Below are positions 26,982-36,617 of a stretch of 56,055 bases of DNA, one piece after another. A program made the position numbers and the translations under genes. Origin of the DNA: Candidatus Hodarchaeota archaeon (GTDB lineage: Archaea; Asgardarchaeota; Heimdallarchaeia; Hodarchaeales; Hodarchaeaceae). The notes under the pieces were generated by a model. The model worked only from the letters and a program-made list of their open reading frames with translations. It was not told where the DNA came from and did no database searches. Position 1 is the stretch's first letter. Each line of letters starts with the position of its first letter. The stretch covers positions 1-56,055 of the forward strand of contig JAEOSR010000158.1 of NCBI GenBank assembly GCA_016840285.1, read 5' to 3'.

Positions 26982-27020
26982 TTTTCACTACCAACATATT
27001 TCTATGAAAACAAAAATGGG

Positions 27021-28811
27021 TTAAAGATCAAGAGATACTAATTTCTCTTTCGTTGGAATTCCTTCATGATCCCATCCCCTCAATTCATAATATTCGACTT
27101 TGGCTTTCTCAAAATCCTCTAAATTTATTTTTTGCCCTTGAGGATCCCCTTCAGGTGCTTCATCTTGATAAAACCGCGCTGGCAAAATATCATTGAAAGC
27201 AGTCATTCCTTCACGTGTATTGTACAACCGTATAATGTTCCAAATTCGTTCGCCAGTCATCAAGTAAGTCTCTGGGGTGTATGAAAACCCTGTTGCTGTG
27301 TTTAGCATCTCAACCATTTCAGCAATATCAAAAGGCAAGAAATCACAAAGAACTAAGGAGAAACACGCAGCTCTCTCATCTTGGGATTCCTTAACAAATT
27401 TTGGTACCCCCTTCATGCTAAATCGGGTCAATGCACCAGAGAGTTCCGCCCCAGGTGTCCAACAACGTTGATGACAGCCTCCACGATCAGAAGTTGAATA
27501 TGCTAATGCCATACCGAAAGAACCTCTAGGTTCAACTCCAGCGAGTTCTAAATTCTTCACTTGAATTGCAAAATCAGTACTATTATGACCTATTTCTTTG
27601 GCAGCAGAGAATGAGCCCTTAGCAAACAATTCTCCAATTCCCTTTCGTTCTGCAATCAAACGTAACATTTGATGTTGGGCCTCTGCGTTACCAAATTCTA
27701 AGTTCTGAACATCTTTTTGTTCTAAAATTCCCTTTTCACTACATTCCATTGCAAATGCAATAGTTCCACCTGCTGTAATTGTATCAATTCCTAAATCATC
27801 ACACATCTGATTGGATTTTGCAATTGCACCTAAATCATCAATACCACAACTCGCCCCTAAGAGTGCACTGGTTTCATATTCGGGGCCGTCAACTTCTAGA
27901 CCAGCATACTTGCCTTCGTTGAAGCGAGTTGTTTTCCCACAGGCAATCAGACAGCCATAACAAGCAGTATGACCAATTACAAACTCATCCCGCATTCTTT
28001 CCCCAGAGATTGCCTCAGCACCTTCAAATACTCCTGATTGAAAGTTCCTTGTTGGCAAAAAGCCCGCATCATTCGCCATCTTAATCCACATAACTGTTCC
28101 GATTTCATGACGACGTTTAACTCCTGGATTCTCACGTACTTTCTGCCTAAAAGCTCTTGTTAATTCTTTGAATTTATCTGGATTAAGTCCTTCAATCGTA
28201 GAAGTTCCTCCTGCAACTATTGCTTTGAGGTTTTTAGACCCCATCACTGCACCTGCACCTCCTCTACCAGCCACGTGGGTTCGATCAGTCATGATGTTTG
28301 CAAAAGTTACTAGATTCTCTCCCGCAAGGCCAATAGAGCAGACCTCTGAACCATTATGTCGTTTTTTTAGGATTTCCTCTGTTTTGTATGTTCCTTTTCC
28401 CCAGAGATCATTCGCAGAGTGAATTTCAACTCTTTCTGAAGAAACTTCTAAATAACTTGGAAAATCAGCTCTACCTTGAATAATGATATAATCAAATCCA
28501 GCTCGTTTCAAACGGTGACCAAATTTCCCTCCGATCTGACTATCAAGATAGATTCCTGTATGAGGGGATTTCGTAACTATACACCATCGGCCAGATGTTT
28601 GGACAGATGTACCAGATAAAGGGCCAGTCATGAACAGTAGAACATTATCAGTACCTAAAGGTTCTATCCCAGGTTCTAATGTATCATAAAGAATTTTCGC
28701 CCCGAGACCTTTCCCTCCTATGAATTGCTCTGCAAGGTGTATATCAAGCGGGGGTTCAGTTATTTTACCTGTGGAGAGGTCAACATCCAAATATTTACCC
28801 ATATATCCCAT
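27021..28811 (-). CDS. Aldehyde:ferredoxin oxidoreductase family (tungstopterin) enzyme
   Basis: A 596-residue cytoplasmic enzyme oxidising an aldehyde to an acid with ferredoxin. The start GYMGKYLDVDLSTGKI and GGKGLGAKILYD are typical AOR N-terminal motifs. Three [4Fe-4S] cysteines lie in CYGCLIAC (C284, C287, C291) and the fourth is C489 in VLCDF; the pterin-binding GRGGAGAVMGSKNLKAI and DRGGCHQR segments are present. Substrate specificity is open. Its position between homoserine dehydrogenase (25 nt upstream) and a C-S lyase (39 nt downstream) is unusual and suggests an aldehyde arising in amino-acid breakdown or synthesis. Confidence 0.92.
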   Translation of the reverse strand: MGYMGKYLDVDLSTGKITEPPLDIHLAEQFIGGKGLGAKILYDTLEPGIEPLGTDNVLLFMTGPLSGTSVQTSGRWCIVTKSPHTGIYLDSQIGGKFGHRLKRAGFDYIIIQGRADFPSYLEVSSERVEIHSANDLWGKGTYKTEEILKKRHNGSEVCSIGLAGENLVTFANIMTDRTHVAGRGGAGAVMGSKNLKAIVAGGTSTIEGLNPDKFKELTRAFRQKVRENPGVKRRHEIGTVMWIKMANDAGFLPTRNFQSGVFEGAEAISGERMRDEFVIGHTACYGCLIACGKTTRFNEGKYAGLEVDGPEYETSALLGASCGIDDLGAIAKSNQMCDDLGIDTITAGGTIAFAMECSEKGILEQKDVQNLEFGNAEAQHQMLRLIAERKGIGELFAKGSFSAAKEIGHNSTDFAIQVKNLELAGVEPRGSFGMALAYSTSDRGGCHQRCWTPGAELSGALTRFSMKGVPKFVKESQDERAACFSLVLCDFLPFDIAEMVEMLNTATGFSYTPETYLMTGERIWNIIRLYNTREGMTAFNDILPARFYQDEAPEGDPQGQKINLEDFEKAKVEYYELRGWDHEGIPTKEKLVSLDL

Positions 28812-28836
28812 TAATTATCCCAGCAATGCATATTAA

Positions 28837-29883
28837 CTATCTGGAAATCTTTCTATGAATATCTAAGATATCGGTTAATAAGGCATAACCAGTAGCCTCA
28901 CGACCTGCACCAGGTCCAACTATTGTCACATCACCAAGATATTTCGTCGTGTAGGTTAACGCATTTATCGGGCCACTTACTGAAGCTAGAGGATGATCTA
29001 AGGGGATTTTTTCTGGCCTTACGTATGCTTCAACAGATTCATCTTCTTTCACTTCCGCCCCTGCTATAAGCTTCCAGCGTTTTCCTCCTTTTTTAGCTTC
29101 ATTAATGTCCTGAGAAGTAATCTTAGTAATTCCTTGACAAGGAACCTGGTCTTTGGTAATATCCTGACCCATTACGACATTAGTTAAGATCACAATCTTT
29201 CCCAGAGCATCATAACCCTCAACATCAGCAGTAGGATCAGCTTCAGCGTAACCTAGATCTTGTGCTTGTTTTAACGCTACCTCATAATTTAATCCCTTTT
29301 CCATTTCTGTCAAAATGTAATTAGTAGTCCCATTGACAATCCCTGCTATCTTTGTTATTTTGGAGCTTGCAAGATTATACACTCCCAAATTAAGGGCTGG
29401 AGTTCCACTCAGGACTGTACCTTCAAATCTTATTTCAACACCATTAGTTTGTGCCATCGAAAGTAGTTCTCGCGCAGCCAAGGCGATTGGTCCTTTGTTT
29501 GTCATAACCACGTGTTTATGACATCCAATTGCAGTTTTAATATGTGATATTGCAGGTTCCCCCGTGTTTATGTCTGTCCAAGAAACTTCAACGATGAGAT
29601 TAGCGTTTGTTTCTGTTATGGTTTGTAAGCTATTCCATCCCTTAATTCCGTCAGGATAATCATCAATTTTTCCTGTAGATCTTACTAAATCTAAAAGCTT
29701 TTGAAGATCTAAACCATTTTCTGCATAAACTGAACCTTTCATTTTATCAGCTACAGCAACAACTTCAAATTCAAAACCAAACTGGTCTTTTAAGTCTGCT
29801 TTCTGTTCAAGGAGTATTTCTGCAAGACCTTGCCCAACTACTCCAAAACCAATAAATGCAATTCTAGTGATCATCTCAACCAT
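28837..29883 (-). CDS. hom: Homoserine dehydrogenase
   Basis: A 348-residue NAD(P)-dependent enzyme that reduces aspartate semialdehyde to homoserine, the branch point to methionine and threonine. The Rossmann motif is GFGVVGQG (about 11-18); NGTTNYILTEME, the GYAEADPTADVEGYDA loop and the catalytic Lys region KIVILTN are diagnostic. There is no fused aspartokinase and no C-terminal ACT domain, so it is the short archaeal type without that feedback module. It follows the aminotransferase by 6 nt in the operon. Confidence 0.92.
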   Translation of the reverse strand: MVEMITRIAFIGFGVVGQGLAEILLEQKADLKDQFGFEFEVVAVADKMKGSVYAENGLDLQKLLDLVRSTGKIDDYPDGIKGWNSLQTITETNANLIVEVSWTDINTGEPAISHIKTAIGCHKHVVMTNKGPIALAARELLSMAQTNGVEIRFEGTVLSGTPALNLGVYNLASSKITKIAGIVNGTTNYILTEMEKGLNYEVALKQAQDLGYAEADPTADVEGYDALGKIVILTNVVMGQDITKDQVPCQGITKITSQDINEAKKGGKRWKLIAGAEVKEDESVEAYVRPEKIPLDHPLASVSGPINALTYTTKYLGDVTIVGPGAGREATGYALLTDILDIHRKISR

Positions 29884-29889
29884 CTTTTT

Positions 29890-31059
29890 TTAGAATGAAT
29901 CCTTTATATTCTCTATTGCTTCATTAATAATATCAACGGACGTTGCATAGGAAAATCTAAGATAACCTTCTCCTGCATCTCCAAAAACTGTTCCTGGAAG
30001 ACACGCAATCCCATTCTCCTCTAAAAGTTTATCTGCTAATTCTTTAGATGATTGTCCAGTACCTACTATATTTGGGAATACGTAAAATGCCCCCTGGGGT
30101 CTCAAACAGGAAAAGCCTGAAATACTATTCAAACCTTCGACAATAGCATCTCGTCTTTTACGAAACGCTTTCATGTTCCTTTTTAATTCCTCCTGAGGTT
30201 CTTTCATAGTTAATGCTGCAACTCCCGCTTTTTGGATGAAAGCATTAACACAGGAGACAGTCATCGAGATTAAAAGCCCCATCCGGTCAATAATTCTCTC
30301 TGGTCCTATCACATACCCCAATCTCCACCCAGTCATTGAATAAGCTTTAGAGAAACCATCCAATATGACTGTTCTTTCTTTACATTCATCGCGTTCAGAA
30401 CAGGAGTAAAACTTCTCATCATAGGTCATTTTTGAATAAATTTCGTCGGAAAGAAGATAAATATCGTTCTCTTCTGCAAGTTCAGCAATTCGGACGATTT
30501 CCTTCTTCTTCATAACAGAACCAGTTGGATTTTGTGGGCTATTTAAGACAATGACCTTTGTTTTGGATGAAATCTTTTCTTCCACATCAGAGGGATTTAG
30601 CCGAAATTCATTTTTTTCTTTAAGAGGAAGTGAGATATTTCCTGCATTCAGATAATGTACAACAGCTCTATAGGTGGGAAAACCAGGATTAGGATGAATA
30701 ATTTCTTCATTGAAAGGATTCTCACTCGCAGCACGAATCATATAATAAATTGCAGAGTTTCCACCAGGTACGACAAGGATCTGGTTTAAAGATGGCCGAA
30801 ATCCTCTAGTTACTTCTATCTCGTCTCGAATGGCTTCTTTCAGCTCGAGTATCCCCCCTGCTGAGACATATCCAGTAAAATTCTCATCCAGCGCCTTTTT
30901 GGCTTCGTTTTTGATACATTCAGGAGTATAAAAATCAGGTTGACCTATTTCAAAATGTAAAACTCGCTTCCCTTGACGTTCAAGGATTTGTGCTCGTGAG
31001 AGAACGTCAAATATCCCCGCGCCTGTACGTAAGCCCTCAAAATCAAGCATATTATTCAC
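29890..31059 (-). CDS. Class I aspartate aminotransferase-like PLP enzyme
   Basis: A 389-residue fold-type I aminotransferase. GQPDF near residue 40, NSPQNPTGS, SDEIYSKMTY and the PLP lysine K238 in DGFSKAYSMTGWRLGY are the family motifs. Aspartate/oxaloacetate is the likely pair, but branched or aromatic substrates cannot be excluded. The first codon is GTG directly after the TGA of the upstream gene; an ATG three codons later (31050) is an equally good start. It belongs to the operon with homoserine dehydrogenase, where it would provide aspartate. Confidence 0.88.
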   Translation of the reverse strand: MNNMLDFEGLRTGAGIFDVLSRAQILERQGKRVLHFEIGQPDFYTPECIKNEAKKALDENFTGYVSAGGILELKEAIRDEIEVTRGFRPSLNQILVVPGGNSAIYYMIRAASENPFNEEIIHPNPGFPTYRAVVHYLNAGNISLPLKEKNEFRLNPSDVEEKISSKTKVIVLNSPQNPTGSVMKKKEIVRIAELAEENDIYLLSDEIYSKMTYDEKFYSCSERDECKERTVILDGFSKAYSMTGWRLGYVIGPERIIDRMGLLISMTVSCVNAFIQKAGVAALTMKEPQEELKRNMKAFRKRRDAIVEGLNSISGFSCLRPQGAFYVFPNIVGTGQSSKELADKLLEENGIACLPGTVFGDAGEGYLRFSYATSVDIINEAIENIKDSF

Positions 31060-32343
31060 TCAACGATGATGAAGGTTCTGTGCTGCAATAATGGAAATAC
31101 CGTTTTCAGTGAGAATTCGTGCTGTAGTATTGATGGAACCATGCCGATCTTGATAGTTAATCCGTAGTGCCTCCCAATCACCAGCTTTTATAATTTCATC
31201 TTTGGCACGAAAATAGTCTAATATATCTGTAGGATGATCTCGCTCACCATCAACTTCAACATCACCGCCCTCGTGCTTTGCACTTATATTTTTCACTTTT
31301 GGTGCAAGTTCAACCAATTCCTGACGACGATCATAAGGTTGTCTCACTATACTTTTTTGGGTTTCAATCACATGATGTTCCAGACGTACAACATCTTCAA
31401 AACCAAAATCGTCTCGTATATACCCACTCAACTCAATTGTTTGATTGTTCACCGAATTAGCAAGATTAAAGCCGATTAACGGGCTGCTGCCATCCTCACG
31501 TGCAAACAATTTGGCCGTAAGAAGTGTCCAAAGACATGAATAAGGATTATCATTGCCCATATACACTGATATCTTGAATTCATTGTCGACTCCCAATCTA
31601 TACAGAAAATAGCCTAAAAGAACGGTACCTGGGTTAATATTGAGAACTTGTTTGACTCCATAATTAGTATAGTAATAGAGATATTCATCTAACCACTCAA
31701 GTGCTAGATTATTGGGCTGCCCAATTCCCCCAAAATATCCTGTGATTGTTTCGGGTCCTCCAAGATGTATATTGATAGGATTCCCATCGGGTCCTGGAGC
31801 TGTTCCCTTTGTATCCAAAGTTTCAACATAACTTGCACCAATAATCTGCATGGCCGCAGCCATAGCTAATAGATCCCCATCCTCTTCCTGTTCTTTCATT
31901 CTCCTAACTCGGATAACCCGTCCAGGCATTAAATCTTGATTTTTGATAGCTTGTTGAGCTTCTTCGACCAAGAAAGGAAAATATTGGCATGCAGAAATCT
32001 CCAAAGTTACAGCAAAAGAATCATCAAACTTAAATTTCCCAACATCATCCCCTAATACTTTTCGACGGTAATCTTTGATACTAATAAATGCTTGTTGATC
32101 CCGTTTAGAAGACAACCAATTAAGATCTTTGACATACTCTGGTTTTTTCTTTTCTAGTCTACCTAGAATATTATCCAGCTCCCTAGCTTCCTTAGCTTTG
32201 AGATTAATCTCATCAATCCCGCCATATTTATCTATAATTTCTAAAAGATCATTAATTAGCGGATTATCCTCATTCAACAAAAAATCATTAATTTCTTTTA
32301 GATTCTGATCTGGAATTCGCAACTTTGCTCGTAAATTATTCAT
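31060..32343 (-). CDS. Conserved-looking protein of unknown function, first gene of the amino-acid operon
   Basis: A 427-residue cytoplasmic protein. Start ATG 32343 has a strong GGAGG 8 nt upstream, so the five extra residues from 32358 are unlikely. An N-terminal helical region (1-110) precedes an alpha/beta region (115-330) with alternating strands and helices that could be a TIM-barrel: VTLEISACQYFPF, GRVIRVRR, GASYVETLDTKG, INIHLGGPETITGYFGG, KQVLNINPGT, FKISVYMGN. A Gly/Asp-rich loop and several His near the C-terminus could bind metal or cofactor. I do not recognise the family. It directly abuts the aminotransferase gene, so an amino-acid or 2-oxo-acid substrate is a reasonable inference. 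Confidence 0.7.
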   Translation of the reverse strand: MNNLRAKLRIPDQNLKEINDFLLNEDNPLINDLLEIIDKYGGIDEINLKAKEARELDNILGRLEKKKPEYVKDLNWLSSKRDQQAFISIKDYRRKVLGDDVGKFKFDDSFAVTLEISACQYFPFLVEEAQQAIKNQDLMPGRVIRVRRMKEQEEDGDLLAMAAAMQIIGASYVETLDTKGTAPGPDGNPINIHLGGPETITGYFGGIGQPNNLALEWLDEYLYYYTNYGVKQVLNINPGTVLLGYFLYRLGVDNEFKISVYMGNDNPYSCLWTLLTAKLFAREDGSSPLIGFNLANSVNNQTIELSGYIRDDFGFEDVVRLEHHVIETQKSIVRQPYDRRQELVELAPKVKNISAKHEGGDVEVDGERDHPTDILDYFRAKDEIIKAGDWEALRINYQDRHGSINTTARILTENGISIIAAQNLHHR

Positions 32344-32358
32344 AAAGTAAGCCTCCAA

Positions 32359-32774
32359 AGCGTATTTCTAATTTCCACTAATAATTATTACTTCTTTCAA
32401 AGTTTTTCTACATCTTTCGAGGAAAAGTAATATTTATTATTCTCATATATCAAAACTTAGCACTAATTAATCCATACCCCTTTTTTTCTCTTAAATACAG
32501 TAGAAATTGAATCCAATACGCATTCAATGGTTCTAGATCCCATAAGTAAATTTATCATCTCTCATAGAATTCTTCTTGAAAAAATTTCTCATTTTCATAA
32601 CAGTATGATGGTCGTACTCTTTTCTTATTTAATTTTGATTTAGATCTTTTTTCAGTGCAGAGAGCAATAAATACTTAAAACTTAATATAAACGTGTCTAC
32701 TTAGAATTTCATTTTATATATTAGTTAATCAGTCCAGAGTAAAGACTTCTCCACTATACTAGGTGATGAAAGAT
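32359..32774. other. Divergent promoter region between the amino-acid operon and the first importer operon
   Basis: About 415 nt without a gene, strongly AT-rich with several T-runs (for example near 32480). The left end holds the GGAGG ribosome-binding site of the leftward operon (32352-32356). The right end holds a perfect TTTATATA box at 32713-32720 and the AGGTGAT site at 32761-32767. I see no tRNA, repeat or small conserved ORF in it. Confidence 0.6.
32713..32720 (+). promoter_or_regulatory. TATA box of the first Opp/Dpp operon
   Basis: TTTATATA matches the archaeal box A consensus exactly. It lies 54 nt before the start codon at 32775, putting transcription start near 32745. A weaker TTAATATAAAC lies upstream near 32681. 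Confidence 0.55.
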
Positions 32775-33887
32775 ATGAGTCTACGTAATTATATCATTCG
32801 GCGTGTAATTTTCAGCATTCCATTAATATTGGGAATTTCTATTATCCTTTTCACTCTCATGTGGCTTAGCCCAATGGATTATGTTGATGTTCTCAAACAA
32901 GGAGATCCCACCTTGACAATGGAAGAAATGGATAACATGCGCCATCAGCTAGGACTAGATAGGCCTCCCCACGAACAGTACATCTTTTGGTTATTTGGAA
33001 AAAACTCAGATGGCAGTGATTATTTAACACAGTTTTCAGATTATGTTTTGTTGGGATTGGGTCGAGGACTCCAAAGCACATTTAAAGTGGACTTAGGGAT
33101 TGGGGCAAGCGATTTTACACCTGGGTTTATTTTTGGCAATTTGGGCCGTTCTTATTCAGGTTCCGCTATTAATTCCTTGATTGGAGCATTAGCTTGGCAG
33201 ACCATGAAACTCCAATTAGCCTCATTAATCATGAGTCTAATGCTTGGAATCCCTTTAGGCATTTTCTCTGCGAGACGCCCTTACTCAAAAACGGATAATA
33301 TCTCGACAACTTTAGCCTTGTTTGGTGTCTCCATGCCAGTTTTTTGGACGGGAATCATGTGCATTTTGCTCTTCTCGGACTGGAAGATTTTCTTCGGAAT
33401 AAAATTTCCAACAATTGGCGCGTATAGCTATGATTTGACAGGAAATGAAACCTGGCTTGAGCTGATTTGGGATGAGCTCTTTCATATGATTCTCCCAACA
33501 GTTGTTTTAGGGCTGGCTGGAACCGCGTTGATTCTCCGATTGACTCGGTCAAGCATGTTGGAGGTATTACGGCAAGATTATATTCTGACTGCCCGATCAA
33601 AAGGGCTTTCCGAAAGACTAGTAATTTACAAGCATGCTTTAAGCAACGCACTATTACCTGTCGTCACTGTCATCGGTTTGAGTATTGGCTTTTTATTGGC
33701 CGGTGCTGCATTAACTGAAACAGTTTTTTCTTGGCCTGGTCTGGGAAAAGAAGCTGTTTACCGGGTAACCGTCAGAGATTACAATTTTATGATGGGGATC
33801 AATATGCTGATAGCTGTCATGGTGATTCTGGCAAATCTGTTGACGGATATTACCTACGCGTTTCTAGATCCAAGGATACGCTATTAG
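32775..33887 (+). CDS. Opp/Dpp-type ABC importer permease, B subunit
   Basis: A permease of about 370 residues for peptides or related solutes. ATG 32775 (MSLRNYIIRRVIF) is favoured over GTG 32763 because AGGTGAT is 7 nt upstream and the family normally begins this way. TM1 is about 9-29; five more helices lie in the C-terminal two thirds, with the coupling motif LRQDYILTARSKGLSERLVIYKHALSNALLP contacting the ATPases. The loop after TM1 (about 60-125) is roughly 45 residues longer than in typical OppB. First gene of the B-C-D-F operon, without its own SBP gene. Confidence 0.92.
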   Translation: MSLRNYIIRRVIFSIPLILGISIILFTLMWLSPMDYVDVLKQGDPTLTMEEMDNMRHQLGLDRPPHEQYIFWLFGKNSDGSDYLTQFSDYVLLGLGRGLQSTFKVDLGIGASDFTPGFIFGNLGRSYSGSAINSLIGALAWQTMKLQLASLIMSLMLGIPLGIFSARRPYSKTDNISTTLALFGVSMPVFWTGIMCILLFSDWKIFFGIKFPTIGAYSYDLTGNETWLELIWDELFHMILPTVVLGLAGTALILRLTRSSMLEVLRQDYILTARSKGLSERLVIYKHALSNALLPVVTVIGLSIGFLLAGAALTETVFSWPGLGKEAVYRVTVRDYNFMMGINMLIAVMVILANLLTDITYAFLDPRIRY

Positions 33888-33906
33888 ATTTCTGAGAGGT
33901 GAAATT

Positions 33907-35598
33907 ATGGCTGAACACAGAATCGATGAAGAAAAGTTACTAGAACTTGAAAAGGAGAAGAAAAAAAGAAGACGCGTTGGCCGATTAATGGTCTTTTGGA
34001 GAAGATTTAGTCGTCACAAGATGGGTGTCTTCGGTTTGTCAATTATCGCTTTTATTACTCTATTAGCTATCTTTGCAGATTTCCTCGCTGGAACTGGGGG
34101 ACTTATACCATATGGGCCATCAGATGAACGTCTCGAAGCTCAATATGTTGCGCCATTAGGATTCGAACTGAATAAGGATAGAACTGCATCTTTAGCTGCT
34201 CAGGGTTCTGAAAAAACATTGGCTGCTCTCTATAATAATAAAGAAATTAATTTTACTAATGGATTATCTCAACAAAATTTAACATACTATCAACAACTTA
34301 GTCAAATTGATAGCATTGTATCAAATAGTAGTAACGAAGAACTTTGGGCTAACTCTGAAGGGGATTTTGACCATAATTCAGGTCAGATTACTCTTGCTGA
34401 CAATAGCTTCAGTGGAATAGCTCTTGTTGATTATCGTGTGGCAGGAAAATGTGCTCTACGGATTACTCCCTCCTATAGTGATATTTCTCAGATTAAGATG
34501 TGGATGAAAGTAGCTACTGATTATGCAGAAATTTCTTGGCCTGAGCCAGTAGACTTATTCATTTTCGAAGAGGGAGTTGATCTCGAAGCTGGAAATGAAA
34601 TAGCAACAACAAGTATAAAGGGTCGAAATATTGGATCTGGTCCTGGTGCTACTAATCCTACTGGGGTTATTTTTAATTTTGGTTATAAAGGTGTGAAGAT
34701 AACCCCCCAACAGAATTATTGGCTCGTCCTTGACACAAACCTCATTAGGATGGAGTCGCCAAACGTTGATCTCCGTTTATTCATGGATTCAGGCAGTGAT
34801 CCCATGGATCCTCTGCACTTAAGGGGGAAGAACTGGAATAACTTTCAAAAATGGGATGGTACTTCATTACCAGAGGAAGGAAGGTTACCTCGTACAAATG
34901 TTTATTTTGGTACAAATAAATTCCACTTATTCGGTACAGATGCCTTAGGAAGAGACATACTATCAGCCACTATCCACGGCGCTAGAACCTCACTTATAGT
35001 AGCTTTCGTTGCAATATCTATCCGCCTTTTCATTGGATTGGCTTTAGGTTCGATCGCAGGTTATTATGGTGGGAAAATAGATAATGCTATAATGAGATTA
35101 ACTGATATTTTCCTAGCAATTCCCTTTTTCTTTCTAATTCTTATTGCAATTACAATTTGGGAACAAGTTAGCTTAATAGTACTTTCAATCACCCTTGGAA
35201 TATTCGGCTGGTCACAAACCGCACGAATTGTACGTGCTGAATTTCTCCATTTACGAGAAATGGAGTATGCTGATGCTGCCAGATCTTTAGGAGTATCCGA
35301 TATGTCTATCATTTTTAAACATCTTCTACCTAATGCAATGGCCCCTGTTATTGTAACTGCGTCATTAGGAGTGGCTACAGTGATCTTAATTGAGGCAGGG
35401 CTTTCATTCTTAGGTTTCGGCGACCCATTGGCTATATCTTGGGGAACGGCCATTCAGTGGGGGATAGCTGGTCAATCACTGAGATTTGCTCCTTGGGTAG
35501 CCACAATCCCAGGCCTTGCAATTTTTGTTGCGGTTGTAGGCTTTAATCTACTAGGTGACGCTTTACGAGATGCGCTTGATCCTAGATTGAAAAATTAA
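33907..35598 (+). CDS. Opp/Dpp-type permease, C subunit, with a large extracytoplasmic insert
   Basis: A 563-residue protein; ordinary OppC subunits are near 300. TM1 is at about 37-57. The region about 75-330 is an inserted outer domain, rich in strands (VDYRVAGKCALRITP, YAEISWPEPVDLFIF, QNYWLVLDTN) and resembling a jelly-roll or carbohydrate-module fold. The normal OppC sequence resumes with HLFGTDALGRDILS and the remaining helices; the EAA loop is ADAARSLGVSDMSIIFKHLLPNAMAP. An AGGTGA site precedes ATG 33907. The inserted domain could dock the SBP or form part of the substrate path; function is inference. Confidence 0.9.
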   Translation: MAEHRIDEEKLLELEKEKKKRRRVGRLMVFWRRFSRHKMGVFGLSIIAFITLLAIFADFLAGTGGLIPYGPSDERLEAQYVAPLGFELNKDRTASLAAQGSEKTLAALYNNKEINFTNGLSQQNLTYYQQLSQIDSIVSNSSNEELWANSEGDFDHNSGQITLADNSFSGIALVDYRVAGKCALRITPSYSDISQIKMWMKVATDYAEISWPEPVDLFIFEEGVDLEAGNEIATTSIKGRNIGSGPGATNPTGVIFNFGYKGVKITPQQNYWLVLDTNLIRMESPNVDLRLFMDSGSDPMDPLHLRGKNWNNFQKWDGTSLPEEGRLPRTNVYFGTNKFHLFGTDALGRDILSATIHGARTSLIVAFVAISIRLFIGLALGSIAGYYGGKIDNAIMRLTDIFLAIPFFFLILIAITIWEQVSLIVLSITLGIFGWSQTARIVRAEFLHLREMEYADAARSLGVSDMSIIFKHLLPNAMAPVIVTASLGVATVILIEAGLSFLGFGDPLAISWGTAIQWGIAGQSLRFAPWVATIPGLAIFVAVVGFNLLGDALRDALDPRLKN

Positions 35599-35613
35599 TC
35601 AAGAGGGTACATT

Positions 35614-36606
35614 ATGAGTACAACATCTACAGATGGAACCATCCTTGAGATGAAAGGATTAAAAACACAATTCTTCACTGAAGACGGAGTTGTAAAAGCT
35701 GTTGACGGTGTAGACCTTATAATTAGAAGGGGAGAAGTTTTAGGGCTTGTAGGAGAATCAGGTTGTGGTAAGACGATGACTTCATTGTCAATACTTCGGC
35801 TAATTCCTGATCCTCCAGGTAAAATTGTTGAAGGAGAGATTTTCTTTAATGGCAAAGATCTCCTAAAGCTAAGTGAAGATGAAATTCGAGAGATTCGTGG
35901 TAATGAAATCTCAATGATTTTTCAGGATCCTATGACCTCTCTTAACCCAGTTTTTACAGTAGAGAATCAGATTCTTGAAAATATAAAACTTCATCAGAAT
36001 CTGGACGACAAAGACGCACTAAAGTCTGGAATTCAAATGTTAGACTTAGTAGGAATTCCAGAAGCTGAAAAACGGATACATGATTATCCACATTTATTTA
36101 GTGGAGGTATGAGACAACGTGTAATGATTGCTATGGCGTTGTCTTGTCAACCTGATTTATTGATTGCTGACGAACCTACGACTGCCTTGGATGTCACCAT
36201 TCAAGCACAAGTTCTAGAGCTAATGAAAAAACTCCAAGAAGAATTTAATATGAGTATTCTCTACATAACCCACAATTTAGGTGTTATTGCAGAGATTTCT
36301 GACAATGTCGCAGTTATGTATGCAGGCCACATCGTTGAATACGCCGCTGTTGAGCCATTATTTGGAAATCCGAGTCATCCCTATACACAAGCTTTGTTAG
36401 GTTCAATACCACGTATGGATAAGAAATTGGATCGTCTAAGTGTTATCAAAGGAACTGTACCAAACTTAATAACACCACCAACTGGATGTAGATTCCATCC
36501 CCGTTGCCCTTACGCAACTAAATTATGTAAGGAACAAAAACCTCCGTATATTGATGTCGAACCAAATCATATGGTCTATTGTCATTATGCAGGCCAAATA
36601 GAGTGA
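35614..36606 (+). CDS. Opp/Dpp ABC ATPase, D subunit
   Basis: A 330-residue ATPase: Walker A GESGCGKT (47-54), Q-loop FQDP, signature SGGMRQR (163-169), Walker B LLIADEP (182-188), D-loop ALD and switch ITHN. The C-terminal oligopeptide-transporter domain ends with the Cys pattern CRFHPRCPYATKLC...C; in at least one studied DppD such cysteines bind an iron-sulfur cluster. Fifteen nt after the C-subunit gene. Confidence 0.95.
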   Translation: MSTTSTDGTILEMKGLKTQFFTEDGVVKAVDGVDLIIRRGEVLGLVGESGCGKTMTSLSILRLIPDPPGKIVEGEIFFNGKDLLKLSEDEIREIRGNEISMIFQDPMTSLNPVFTVENQILENIKLHQNLDDKDALKSGIQMLDLVGIPEAEKRIHDYPHLFSGGMRQRVMIAMALSCQPDLLIADEPTTALDVTIQAQVLELMKKLQEEFNMSILYITHNLGVIAEISDNVAVMYAGHIVEYAAVEPLFGNPSHPYTQALLGSIPRMDKKLDRLSVIKGTVPNLITPPTGCRFHPRCPYATKLCKEQKPPYIDVEPNHMVYCHYAGQIE

Positions 36607-36617
36607 GGTTATTGAAA

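Noticed and set aside
36579..36617. OppF of the first operon starting at ATG 36579
   Set aside because: The added residues come from the D-subunit coding region read in another frame; GTG 36603 or TTG 36618 has better context.
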